18,019 nucleotides of DNA from Saccoglossus kowalevskii (lineage: Eukaryota; Hemichordata; Enteropneusta; Harrimaniidae). Both the position numbers and the translations under genes were made by a program. The notes below the pieces were generated by a model. It was not told the origin of the DNA. It did not search any database and saw only the letters and a program-made list of their open reading frames with translations. This document shows positions 1 to 10,212 of the stretch, one piece after another. How positions within the stretch are numbered: the stretch's first letter is position 1; every line of letters starts with the position of its first letter. The DNA lies in the NCBI RefSeq assembly GCF_000003605.2, contig NW_003142846.1, forward strand, positions 21,495 to 39,513, written 5' to 3'.

Positions 1-481
1 AGTGCATACTTTGAGGTATCCTCGTAATAACCTTATTATTATTATACATCTTTTCCTTCCAAGAATACATCAGCGAACTTCTTTGTATGGAGTCCGGTCA
101 AATCCTGGTGGCAGCCATGTCATACCATATTTGGAATTCACATTTCCTAATACAGTAGGATGAAAATACCCCGTAAAATACCGCAAAATTACGACACGCT
201 GTAACTTATGGCGTTACGGTGACAGATGTATAATAATGTTGTTTCTTAATACCAAATCTATATCTCCATGCATACACATTATATCCCAATGAACACTATC
301 ACGAAATATATGACGTCACAAACCTTCTAACAAAATCAGGCTTTTATTTAATTTTCCGTCTAAAGTCATCGTTGGGGGTCCTGCATTACCCAATGCATTG
401 TCTATTTTGCTACTAGCCGTTCGATATGTAGTAAATATCTTACGTTAACCAAGTATTTTCAATGTATCTTGTAATCTACAG
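1..481 (+). other. Upstream intron of the membrane-protein gene
   Basis: AT-rich non-coding sequence that ends in a splice acceptor (TAATCTACAG, AG at 480-481). I see no conserved exon in it. A perfect CRE octamer (TGACGTCA) lies at 311-318. The ATG at 462 is inside the intron end and is not a gene start; the true 5' part of the gene lies before the window. Confidence 0.55.
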
Positions 482-633
482 TCACGAACTCACAGTGTAC
501 GTCTATGGGGTGAGGGATGACGAAGCGGACTCTTTAGATGGACTCTCCCGTAGCAAGAACTTTGTCTCAAATACATATCTGTTCAATAAATTCACGTCTG
601 ATTCAAGTGGAACTCCTTCAGATGAGCTTTTAC
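482..633 (+). CDS. Membrane-protein exon A: extracellular segment
   Basis: Acceptor AG at 480-481 and donor GTAAGTATT at 634. The first base completes a codon from the previous exon and the last base starts a codon finished by exon B, giving Arg. It encodes 50 whole residues starting HELTVYVYGVRDDEAD and ending SDELL. The alternating hydrophobic ELTVYVYGV run looks like a beta strand, consistent with an extracellular domain close to the membrane. Confidence 0.75.
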
Positions 634-2144
634 GTAAGTATTCCATTCTAACTAAATATCACACAACACTATAAAGTATTCAGTATTTTAAAAGTATAAT
701 AGTTTAATTTATTACAAAGATGATAGGATTATTAATGGTTATAGCACCGTGCGTTGTACGAACAAATAAGATTGAGTAACAAAATTCACTTCAAATTACC
801 TTAAACTTGATAGGTCAATCCATGACTATTATGTACGTGATTAAATCTTACCTTTACATGTTTTGTGCAGGAGACCCATACACACAATGGAGCATCGATC
901 AGGTCTTACTACATGAAGATCCAAACAGTCTCTCGTGGTTCGAAGAATGGTGGGGTATATTGATATTGTCACTGATATCACTTCTTTTATTGGCCTTAAT
1001 TCTTCTTGGAATATTCTTGATTTATTACTTCTGTTGTCGGAAAAAGAAGAAAACCAAGTAAGTATGGTCTCTTATCAACATATATTTTCAGTTTATGAGA
1101 GAAATCGGTACCTCTGGAATCGAAGGCCAAACATACATCAGTGTGACAATATTATGGATTCCATAAGAAAGTCTCACTAGGATGCTGATTACCACTAAAC
1201 TTTACGAAAATCAAATTTCTTAATTTATGATTGTACAAACGTTACTTTCGTGTTCCTGTGTTCATATTTTGTTTTATTGCCCATAGATCAAAGAAACCAG
1301 TTGACAAACAACCTCGCACAACTACTAGAGAAGGGTGGGGAAAGAACACAGGTATGTCATTACAATTAATATCAAACGGTTCTATTTACTGATTCGTTTC
1401 TATGTACATTGTTAATATCACGGATCTACTTTTAATTAAACTCTAATACTCCGTTTCCGTTGCAGCTTATAAACCATCTAAAACATTACTCCCTGATTCA
1501 AATATTCTCGTTCTACCAACGGTAAGTGTGAGTTTCATTACGTTCTTATTACATTGAGAGATTATCTATATTATCCACAAGTGCGTCACGAATTGATGCC
1601 AATAGCTGTGACAGATGAAGTAGGATTTACATCGCAACCCAATATCGCTGTTATTGTGACTATATTTTAGGGTGGGTGTCACACTATGACGTAGACGATT
1701 AACGTTACCCGTTATTAACATATTTCCCCCCAAATTTCTCAGGCCCGACCAGGTAACGCCGAGAGGAAGAAACCAGAAGCCAATAAGACTAGACAAAGCG
1801 AGCAAGAGCTGGAAAGTATACCCAAAACACCAGCGCCAACAGCTTTTGATGGAAGAGCTGTCGACCCAGGTAATACATTTTCTGAATACTCGAATTAGCA
1901 TAACCAATTTGAAATCAACTAAATGCAGGCAGCAAAGGTGATAGTCTGTTTACTGTGATGCACAGTAAGCGATACTTTTGTAAACGTTGCTTTGAACACC
2001 ATTTAATTACTAAGTGCAACACGCATTCCTCTATTATTTACAGCTTCCGGCAGAATATACGAATATAATTCCAAAACAGGACAGCGCCGGTGGTTGAAAG
2101 CACAAAACTATGACGTGAATGTTCCTGGAAATGTTACTAGCTAA
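482..2144 (+). CDS. 3' end of a type I single-pass membrane protein gene (possible cadherin-superfamily tail)
   Basis: Six exons join with matching phases: 482-633, 871-1057, 1287-1351, 1466-1521, 1743-1869 and 2044-2144 (stop TAA 2142-2144). All introns are GT..AG. They encode about 228 C-terminal residues. Residues 1-79 look extracellular, with acidic and Trp-rich juxtamembrane sequence (SWFEEWWG). Residues 80-104 are a strong Leu/Ile-rich transmembrane helix, followed by CCRKKKK, a stop-transfer. The tail of about 120 residues is basic, rich in Lys, Pro and Thr, and ends in a half-WW-like motif (GRIYEYN...T....W, about residues 198-212). The topology and the long acidic membrane-proximal segment are reminiscent of cadherin-related proteins of the CDH23/PCDH15 type, but no calcium-binding cadherin motif is within the window, so that family call is a guess. 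The 5' exons are missing from the window. Other single-pass adhesion or receptor proteins remain possible. Confidence 0.8.
871..1057 (+). CDS. Membrane-protein exon B: juxtamembrane segment and transmembrane helix
   Basis: Acceptor TTTTGTGCAG, donor GTAAGTATGG at 1058. It encodes DPYTQWSIDQVLLHEDP, then the Trp-rich SWFEEWWG, then about 25 hydrophobic residues (from ILILSLIS to FLIYYF) and CCRKKKKTK. The adjacent cysteines just inside the membrane are candidate palmitoylation sites (inference). The upstream part of the open frame (807-870) is intronic. Confidence 0.85.
1287..1351 (+). CDS. Membrane-protein exon C: basic cytoplasmic tail
   Basis: Acceptor TGCCCATAG, donor GTATGTCAT at 1352. 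Phase 2 in and phase 1 out, both matching the neighbours. It encodes SKKPVDKQPRTTTREGWGKN followed by Thr, continuing the lysine-rich stop-transfer into a polar tail. Confidence 0.75.
1466..1521 (+). CDS. Membrane-protein exon D: cytoplasmic tail
   Basis: Acceptor CCGTTGCAG, donor GTAAGTGTG at 1522. The split codon gives Ala, then YKPSKTLLPDSNILVLPT in frame. The exon ends in phase 0. No domain recognised. Confidence 0.75.
1743..1869 (+). CDS. Membrane-protein exon E: charged cytoplasmic tail
   Basis: Acceptor AAATTTCTCAG, donor GTAATACAT at 1870. It encodes 42 residues beginning ARPGNAERKKPEANKTRQSE. They are rich in Lys, Glu and Gln, then Pro/Thr-rich (IPKTPAPTAF), ending DGRAVDP. Likely intrinsically disordered. 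The reverse-strand open frame across 1566-1907 is a shadow of this exon. Confidence 0.75.
2044..2144 (+). CDS. Membrane-protein terminal exon with half-WW-like motif
   Basis: Acceptor TTATTTACAG. The split codon gives Ala, then 32 residues: SGRIYEYNSKTGQRRWL, KAQNYDVNVPGNVTS and TAA at 2142-2144. The spacing G-R-x-Y-x-x-N-x-x-T-x4-W matches the second and third strands of WW domains, but the first Trp is absent upstream (DGRAVDPA instead). Confidence 0.75.
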
Positions 2145-5100
2145 AAACAAGGAGAAGAACAAACCGAGTTGAGATTAGTACTTACAGTCTAAATCAGTGA
2201 CGTCATCGACTAATTACGCGGCAATATTAGGCATCGAATTGTTTTATATATTTACAAATTTATGCACTCAGCCTCTACGCCTTTAAATTAAACCAAAGAT
2301 GCTAGAAATTCGTACCGTAAAATACCACGAATGTTTCCGAGTTTTACCGGTAGATGGGAAATACCCACAATGTAATAACCTAAATGTCTTGGCATGTCCA
2401 GAACATGTAAATAAGGGATCCTATCGCATCTGTTATATACTTGATAGTACGGTTCTAATTCGACACATTGAATACTAAAAATGTAGGGTTGCTAGTAGCA
2501 ACACATTATAAAACGAGAAGGTCAAGACCAATTTGACATCTTTAAACAGATAAGAATTTCTCCTGATAATGTGTTTTAAGTTTTTAATTTTATACAGCAT
2601 AATTCATTTCTGCAACTCGATAATTTCCGCCCATGCAATCTTATGCAGTATATTTACAAATATGTTTTATAAAACGAGAACTACAACGTTCGATTATTTC
2701 ACTAACTATTGTTTATTGTTATATTTTTAAAAGAAATATTCAGTAGATTTCTTTAAGAAACTGTTATTATGATATATATTTTATAAATTTGTACTTCAAA
2801 TTGTTATGAACCTCAATAATATCGACGTTTGTCTGGCAGCCTGAAAGGTATCGACACTTAGTAATAAGCGAAACATATTTAACATCTGAGTTCCTGTTGG
2901 AATTCGACGTAATTGAAATGTATGGATTCATTTTTCATGGTTCATCCTTGTATCATAACGAAACGCAACAAAGTCTTCCATTCATGTACAGGAAAGGTAG
3001 TGGAAATAAAATAGAACGTAAGCGTTTTTTGACAAAAATCAATTTCAATATCTATCAGAAATTAGATCACTCGCTTTGATTTCACACTGCACACTCACCC
3101 AAGTTGTTAATTTCAGAATACAACGTCTCCGAATTCCAATGATCGCCATTTATGAACTGCATTTTACCTCCTCGAAACTGAAACCTCATTATTGCGGTTA
3201 GTTAACTACCGAAGTGTCAGAAAAGATTATGTGCAGCTATTTTAATGACATTTACCTGAATTTTAAATATGCATTTGTATAACTTTATGAATTCGATTCC
3301 CAGTGATTTTATCGATATATACATGTCAATTTATAATTTGGAAATCAAGAGGGTTGATCTATATCAAACTCGACATTCTTCACAGTGTTAAGTAGATCTT
3401 ATAAAACTGCAATATATATTTAATATATCTACATTTGTAAATAGTTTGTATATAAGAGCTGTACATTTCTGGTAACATTTTGTTACAATTATGAATATAT
3501 AATTTTGTACAGAATCCTTGTAATTATTAAACAATCAAACTAATCGAGAATTTTTTTCGTGTATGATTAAACAGGGAAACCAAAAACACTCATATGATGG
3601 TTTGATCTACTCATCATGACCACGTGTTATTAATTCACGCATATATCATGACATCACGTCATTTCTCTAAGTACTTTGACAAATAGTGGTGAAGATCTCT
3701 TTATTTGGGAGGTTAATTAACAATGAAATTAATATTAATGAATATTAATTGATCTATATACAATCCAACTGAAACAGGAAAATCATTATTGTTTTTCAGT
3801 AGATGATCTTGAACCCTCAATTCAGGAACAAATTCACTTTGCCCGGAAATTAGGTAAACCACCCGCTTGACCATCTTGGCAACCCCGCAAAAAGAATGTC
3901 AGTTTGACCGGGTTTATTTTTGCCATATAATTAGATGACGAAACCTGCTTCAGCTGACATATGCAATATGGTACCTACAGAGGACATTGAATTTCAGTTG
4001 TGTGCATTATCACGTGGAATTTGGTATTTGGTATAAATGGTGATACAATCCCGAGTAATGGTGGATTGGGGTATTAAAAATAAAAATATGTCTATAAAAG
4101 CAGTCTTTTTATTTCTACACAAAATTAGTTTAGTTCTTTAAGACATTCTCATACCTGATAATTATAATTATTGAAGTGTTCATAGTTCCTGTTTCGGTCG
4201 ATGGTACCAATAACTGTAATGATAAACTTTATCAGGTCCAAAACAAAAAAATAATGATTCATACACTATCTATTTAAAACATTTTATTCGAGTTGAACAC
4301 TAGATGGCGCTATACCAGGTATATTCAGGTATATTCAATTGATTATTGAACTGGTTTTTAAGAGAACAGAAATTTTATAATGTGCAGCTACTGAATATAA
4401 GTATTGTATGTAGGGTTAACACTGAATATATTGTGTTTTGACCCCCAATTGAAACAGCGATACTGTGGGTGTACGTCTTATATGGTGTTGCATGTTGTAT
4501 TTCAGTTATTAACACTCCCATGGCAGCAATATGTTACTCAAAACTAATTGTTTTTATCTATTTGTTACTCCTTTGTTTGCTTTTGGAATAGTTCGAATTT
4601 GCCCCTCTAAATATATCTTTTAGATTAACAGATAAAAAGTGTTTACCGAAATTCGTGATGTACTCTGTATGTTAGTAGTGTATGTGGCAGGCCAGTGTGC
4701 TTACGAAAAGCAGAGTTGCTATCATTCGAGATATTCTGAGTACTAGACACAGATTCTTATACAAACAACAACACGTATACACGATAATTTGAATGGCGCC
4801 TTAAGATTCTTTCTTCAGTGCAGACACACTTAAGTGGGTATCTACACCCCATAAATGAATGATTATATGGTTGTACACACAATAGAGAGGGGTTATTTAA
4901 AATCACCTTAGATGGTTTGAACTTTGTTCCAGAACGTTTTCTTAGTCCCCGTTTCATTCTGAACACGTTGATATATAGATTGACCTTTGTCAGTTATTTC
5001 TCAAAATAGACACAAAGATACATCACGGCGCACATTCCCGCAATCTAATCAACAATTGATTTCGATACGACAGACTTGCGTTCATTTTTTTCATAATAGC

Positions 5101-6320
5101 AGAAAGTTGCAATGAGTTAGAAATATATATATATATACATAGAAAACAAACATGGAACATAAATACTTTTATTTGCAATTTCGTGTGTTCATGTTCATGA
5201 TTTATTTCAATTAAATTTATCTCCATTTTAAAAAGGTGACTGCGACATTCATGCATATCACTATAATGTGGACAGGGAATAAAAGCTGTAAAACAATTAT
5301 ATCTATTTGTGAAATGACCAATGCATATATGAGGTATTTACTGTATTCACATACTGTATGTATTTGATATAAATATTGATAAACTTCTGTTCATATTATT
5401 TATCATTTATACTAAGATAATATTCCATATGCAAATTAAAAAACATTTAATAAATCAAAAAAAGATTTTAAGTTATGCATGGTATTCAGTCCGATGTTAA
5501 ATGACAACACTATATATGGATAATCATTGGGTCTTTTCATGGCGATGTGTGAGGGCGTACTTCAATTACGTCAGCGTGTGGAGCTTTGTTTATTGTTTAC
5601 CGGTGGATCTGATCTGGGCAACTCACTATTAGATACCTCAATACTGGCTGCTTTTCTGAGAATATTGAAAGTATTAAACCAGAAAAATCTGTGCATTCAC
5701 TTTTATTTTGTAGACGTTTGAGCTGACCACCATGTGTTTACCGTCACTGACTTACTAGTATATTCGCACTGCAAACACATATTTACCTACAAAACGTACT
5801 GATAGAGCAACTGCTTATATTTTTTTGCATGTGACTAGGTAAATTTAGGGACGTAAATGAAAGACATTAATCAGAAAAAAATCAACCTGGTCGCTTGCAA
5901 CAGACTCATTCAAGCCTCTAGCATATAAATGTAACTTAACTGGCGCTGTGAGAAACTTTTGTATTTGCATTTTTGGAATCCTTTGAATGAGAACATTTCG
6001 AGTTACGGGCCAGATAGTCGATCATCACAGGTTTTCACGAATTCTATCGTGGAAGTTTGATTAGGGAATTCCACTCAGTTATTCGAAACTTTGTTTTTAC
6101 AAACCTTTCAGCTGGTGAGAGTGTGTTTCTTCAATGTACGTTATTTATACATTGGCACAATTTTCACGTGACTTAAATTTAATATTTTTCACGATTTTTT
6201 TTGTACTACAATCTTGTAGAACATTTTATTTCTCCAGTTTGTTCGGTATTGTTATTCTTTTTTTTATCCAGCATAATTCTGTTGAATATTTCTCTCAATG
6301 GAAAATTTTGTTTTCACTCT
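2145..6320. other. 3' UTR and gene-poor intergenic stretch
   Basis: After the TAA at 2142 the sequence is AT-rich with stops in all frames. The first poly(A)-signal candidates are a weak ATTAAA at about 2286 and AATAAA at about 3005; neither is decisive. A perfect CRE octamer lies at 2198-2205. Open frames at 2897-3079, 4757-4966 (-), 5023-5256 (-), 5527-5721 and 6134-6361 are short, have no recognisable domain and lack coding-like composition. A short tandem GGTATATTCA pair lies near 4318-4337. Nothing else stands out. Confidence 0.5.
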
Positions 6321-6322
6321 CC

Positions 6323-6349
6323 GTTTGTTTGTTTGTTTGTTTGTTTGTT
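6323..6349 (+). repeat. (GTTT)n microsatellite
   Basis: Six perfect GTTT units (6323-6346) plus a partial copy. It explains the Cys/Leu/Val repeats in the open frame across 6134-6361, which is therefore not a gene. Confidence 0.9.
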
Positions 6350-6643
6350 ACGTTGAGTTGATTTTCTAGAATATATTTGTATTGAATTTTTCAGCAACTT
6401 TGCAAACATTTATCCAGTTATTCCATTATTATGGCAATAAATAACAGCATTCTTATGATCGACCACCTGGATACTACGAACGTGATCGTAGTCGTACACT
6501 GCGGGACAAAAGGTATGTCTCACCAGATATTATGGTATTGTCCCTGGCAATGTAGGCTTATGTAGACGTCCTAGAAGAGCATATGTATAAGTAAGCCATC
6601 ATTATGTTAAATCACTTAAACAGAAGACTGGACACATAAACAC

Positions 6644-6661
6644 TGACTGTGATGACAGTCA
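6644..6661. repeat. Perfect 7-bp inverted repeat upstream of the heat-shock elements
   Basis: TGACTGT-gatg-ACAGTCA is a perfect stem with a 4-nt loop. It sits about 40 bp upstream of the first heat-shock element. It could be a factor-binding palindrome or an element terminus; there is no evidence to choose. Confidence 0.55.
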
Positions 6662-6700
6662 TTGTCGCATACGACTTTTTTACCACTTCCGTGTGACTGA

Positions 6701-6810
6701 GAATGTTCTAGAACCGTACTCTGTCTGGGTGGAATTTTTAGAAGTTGGTTGAATAGGTAATAGGACACTGTAGAAGGCAATAGAATGTAATGGAACATTC
6801 TAGAAATTTG
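6701..6810. promoter_or_regulatory. Cluster of heat-shock elements (HSF binding sites)
   Basis: HSF trimers bind inverted NGAAN pentamers spaced 5 bp apart. At 6701-6713 the sequence is GAAtgTTCtaGAA, a perfect three-unit site. At 6793-6805 it is GAAcaTTCtaGAA, again perfect. It is extended on both sides in the same 5-bp register by GAA at 6773, GAA at 6783 and a partial TTg at 6808. Weaker GAA blocks lie at 6732, 6741 and 6751. Two perfect three-unit sites and several in-register half sites within 110 bp are unlikely in random AT-rich DNA. The arrangement upstream of a TATA box resembles inducible hsp promoters. It could equally be the U3 region of a solo LTR, since some retroelement LTRs carry TTCTAGAA-type motifs. 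Confidence 0.6.
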
Positions 6811-6867
6811 TAGTAAGTTCCAGACTCATTATGTATGCTGATGTAATGGTCTATTTATAGACAGTGT

Positions 6868-6905
6868 GGGTATATATAGGGGAGTTGTTCAGCACTGAGA
6901 TCAGA
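6868..6905 (+). promoter_or_regulatory. TATA box and candidate initiator downstream of the heat-shock elements
   Basis: GGGTATATATAGGGG places a strong TATA box at 6871-6878 with GC-rich flanks, the classic inducible-promoter shape. A TCAGATC initiator-like sequence has its A at 6903, 32 bp from the first T of the box; a second TCAGCAC candidate is at 6890. The 5' leader contains a GAGATC/GATCTC inverted repeat (6897-6902 with 6911-6916). No recognisable protein follows within 400 bp. Confidence 0.5.
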
Positions 6906-8353
6906 TCGGAGATCTCGTTGAATTGTATTGGAGTTTAAGTATCTAGTTATTGGAGTAGTGGAGTTTTACCGCGTTATTGTACTTGATATTTGCAGAGTAT
7001 AATAATACCAGTACCAGTTGAAACCTCATCTGTTGGCTCCGTGTTCGTATTTTATCATCGCCGCCAGGGAAGTCTTTCTGTTACTGTTGCCATTTTGGTA
7101 TTTGAACCATCACACCTGTACTATACCAATTACGGTAATATTACGTTGCGTGTGACAGTCATGATGACAATTAACAATCAGTCATGCAATAAATATGATT
7201 TTAGACATGAAGATGGGAATTTAGAGAGTCCCAATTTGGTAGAAGTATGTTTGTTATGTTATATGCTTATATGTCAGCACTGAGCCCTTCCATAGAAACA
7301 ATGATGACTCAGTTAAAAAGCGTAACTAACATGCTATCTAATCGCCGATGAAGCGACAATATATTGTCTTTCTATTCTAACAGAAAATGTTATTCATGTG
7401 GTTGTATGGATCACTTCAGGTAACCTTGTCCCAAATTAGCTGGGAGAGTTAGATGGTAAAAAGTCCATTTCGTTGATTTTAATAAATAGGGTCAGTGAAC
7501 CAGGTTTGACTTTGACAACATCCACTGAGATTGTGACATCTATCAACAACGTTGTTGTGCACTCGAAAATGTGTTACTATGTTGTAGAGGATAATGTCAT
7601 GGGACAAAGGATGGACAAATAAAGAGCTATAAACCTACAGCTATCGTATTACAATTTAACTTCAAGAAAACCGCAAACAACAACCGCAGTTAACGCAACA
7701 GGGAAAATTGCCAATTTTATTCCGCTTTTCTAAGAAATCATAAAATTATTTGTCAGTAAATTTTTTTGAAGTTCTTGAACTAGTAACTTCCCCCATACGA
7801 CTTGGGTAAACACGACATGTGATTGCGTATGTTATTTTGAACTTTATAAACCCACATGCAGGCATTATCATTGTACATGAATGGAAAAAATATAGTTCGC
7901 CTCATCACTTTCTCTGATTCGTACTCCCATGCTGCTTTTATTTTCCGAAAACTAAAAATACTAGACATTTTTTCAACTCGCAAGTTACAAACCTATTTTT
8001 TTTTATCTCAGTAATAACTATTTTGTACATGATATTTACAAATATTTGGACCCATTGTCCCATAATTATCAAACCCGTTTAGCATGTAGCTTGAATTATT
8101 ATACTCCAAAACTGAATCTTACACTCAACCAACACAGTCTAAATATTTGAACTCATTGCGTGATGCATTTAGAACCATCATTAAGAGACACATATTTAAA
8201 GCAAAGTTAAAAAGAAATATCTCTTCAATATTTGATTTGTAATTGTTTATTTAAAGATTTGTGTGATTAAACTATGAAATTATGGACCCGACTAGTTCTG
8301 GTGAACTATATTTGTAATCCCACCAAAAAAGGAAAGTACTCTAAGTAGAATTC

Positions 8354-8355
<2 letters not shown>
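6906..8355. other. Non-coding stretch downstream of the heat-shock promoter
   Basis: No gene is recognised. The open frame at 6990-7283 begins at TTG rather than ATG and matches no family I know; its composition is intron-like. The reverse-strand frame at 7780-7983 is likewise unremarkable. If the heat-shock promoter is active, its product would be non-coding or spliced, or the element is a solo LTR. Confidence 0.4.

Positions 8356-8405
<50 letters not shown>
8356..8405. repeat. (TA)25 microsatellite
   Basis: An uninterrupted TA dinucleotide run of 50 bp, followed by ATTTACC. Likely length-polymorphic. Confidence 0.95.
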
Positions 8406-8409
<4 letters not shown>

Positions 8410-8476
8410 ACCAACTGTACAATTTCTACATTTAATGTTGTTTTTCAAACTTGTTTTGGTGAAATATTTCATTCAT

Positions 8477-8540
8477 TCACATCGGTGTATGTGCTGCTAG
8501 GCCACTCTTATATTCAGAGTGGTATTGCCATACACTGTGA
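8477..8540. repeat. Three-step imperfect hairpin (foldback)
   Basis: Three nested perfect complementary blocks: TCACA 8477-8481 with TGTGA 8536-8540; GTGTATG 8485-8491 with CATACAC 8529-8535; CCACTCT 8502-8508 with AGAGTGG 8516-8522 around a 7-nt loop. There are 19 pairs in all, with an asymmetric internal loop. It may be a small foldback element or a pre-miRNA-like hairpin. It lies about 70 bp after the (TA)25 tract. Confidence 0.55.
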
Positions 8541-9358
8541 CAACGCAGTTATAGCCCGTGTAAATTAGAGCGGTCTGATTATTCGTAGTGAGAACATGGT
8601 GTATAATTTCAAGTAATTGCCGACCCTTCAACATTCAACAAAATTGGAACTTTAAAATGGCACGATGAACGAAGCCAAAACTAATGCCTATGGTCATTAC
8701 CTGGGTAAATCAAATCAAATCAAACTTTTGTGTGGATATGTTCCACAGTAATTAGAATATTTAATTTAATTTAATGGGCAACTAGTTGGTTACAACTGCT
8801 GTAAATTGCAAAGCAATGAGTCTAAATTTGAAAGATCAGAGACATTTATTGGCATATATGCATATCACTTGCGAAAATTATCCCCTTACGATGTTCGTGG
8901 AAATGACTGACATTATATGGACTACTCCGCCTACTATAAACAGAATGATGTTGCTCAGTTTCATTCCATGATTTGCTTTTTGTTATTGAAAATCCAGGAA
9001 TATTATCTTCAGACTACTGAGAACAGCAAACGCCTATCATGGCATGTTCCTATATATCACGCAGTAATCATCAATATGTCATGTGACCTGACATGATAAA
9101 CTGTAAAAATACATCTGACGTAGGTCAGAGTAGCATTGCAGAACAAAGCATTCGTCATTATTCAAAATACCACGCCTACATAGTCAGTACAACAATAAGC
9201 GCACTATCACAAATGAAAACATCATTTGATGCATGGATTCTAGATAACACACACATCTCTTCAAGTGACAACCTGATTGAGCATAGAACGAGCATCTAAA
9301 CTGTGTCTTTACAATATTGGTATTTGTAAAGTGGATTGAGGGGAACCCAAATAATAAG
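8541..9358. other. Intergenic sequence before the transporter gene
   Basis: AT-rich, with small repeats such as AAATC x3 (about 8707-8720) and TTTAA x3 (about 8760-8775). Open frames at 8786-8971 and 9093-9299 are short and unrecognised. No clear core promoter was found. Confidence 0.4.
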
Positions 9359-9370
9359 ATGGATTACAAG
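9359..9370 (+). CDS. Candidate 4-codon first coding exon of the SLC6 gene (M-D-Y-K)
   Basis: ATGGATTACAAG is followed directly by GTAGGT, a fair 5' splice site. The ATG context (AAGATGG) has A at -3 and G at +4. The exon ends in phase 0, as needed to join the exon at 10213, which has an acceptor but no in-frame ATG before a stop at 10189. The fit is by phase and proximity only; another start exon, here or outside the window, is possible. Confidence 0.3.
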
Positions 9371-9470
9371 GTAGGTCATATTTTCCGCACAGTTTGGGGG
9401 TATAACAAAAATATCACTCCTGGGCTGTATGCAAATAAATTTAATGATATAAACAATCTGACAAAACAAG

Positions 9471-9546
9471 TAAGAATATAGTATAATAAATATAATAATA
9501 TGAAATAATATATGAAAATATAATATAATATTGTATTTTAATTATA
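9471..9546. repeat. Low-complexity TAATA-rich tract
   Basis: About 75 bp made almost entirely of TATAATA, AATATAA and similar words, in what would be the first SLC6 intron if the 9359 exon is right. The open frame at 9547-9810 that follows is unrecognised. Confidence 0.7.
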
Positions 9547-10212
9547 GTGAATAACACTCCTCAATTTATTTGTACATTCAAACAGTCTAAATTTAGAACA
9601 GGTGAGCGAATTCTATGCCTGTATATTTATATAATCCACAATATCGCTAAGCCTTTTAAATTGTCTAGAATATGGTTGTCATGGACACAATTCACGTGGT
9701 CAATATTGCCTATCAATATTCATAATATGACCAAAATGCGAACATTTCTCAAATTGAACATTATAATTCACTTATTAAGGATTGCAAATCTATTAATCAG
9801 AACACGGTGAAGCACGTGATACCAATGTCTGCCAATGACATACATGTGTGTAGAAATCACGCAAAATTACTTACCATCACACCCAAAATACCATCACATC
9901 CAAAAAACATCTACAGTAAAAATCAATACATTTAAATATAACAAACTGACAAAGATGTTAGTATGTAGTATGATCAGATCGTTGGGATAAATGTCTATTG
10001 ACCTAATAGTCACTTGAAAAAACAGACATCTGTTCACTCTTCCGAATGTTGGATAGTATAGAATTTGATGTGAATATATAATAAATATTGATAGTCTAGT
10101 AAATACTGAAAAATACTCAATTGCATGATAAAAAAGTATATATACAACTGTATTATCAATACTATAGAGATGAAGGAAATAATGAAAATAAATTGTACAT
10201 ATTTTAATTCAG

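Noticed and set aside
462-481. ATG 462 as the start of the membrane-protein gene
   Set aside because: A good acceptor follows at 480-481, the first codon of the exon is split, and the exon begins in mid-extracellular sequence with no signal peptide.
1566-1907. 113-codon reverse-strand open frame
   Set aside because: It is antisense to exon E and its introns; the + strand exon has clean splice sites and phase agreement.
4757-4966. Reverse-strand 69-codon basic open frame
   Set aside because: No matching motif, no neighbours with splice-compatible exons, and composition like the surrounding intergenic DNA.
6134-6361. Phe/Leu-rich open frame
   Set aside because: Its C-terminal repeats come from the (GTTT)n microsatellite and the rest is T-rich low-complexity sequence.
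6990-7283. 97-codon open frame after the heat-shock promoter
   Set aside because: It starts at TTG, not ATG, and shows no recognisable domain or coding-like bias. It is the best local frame, but I cannot support it as a gene.
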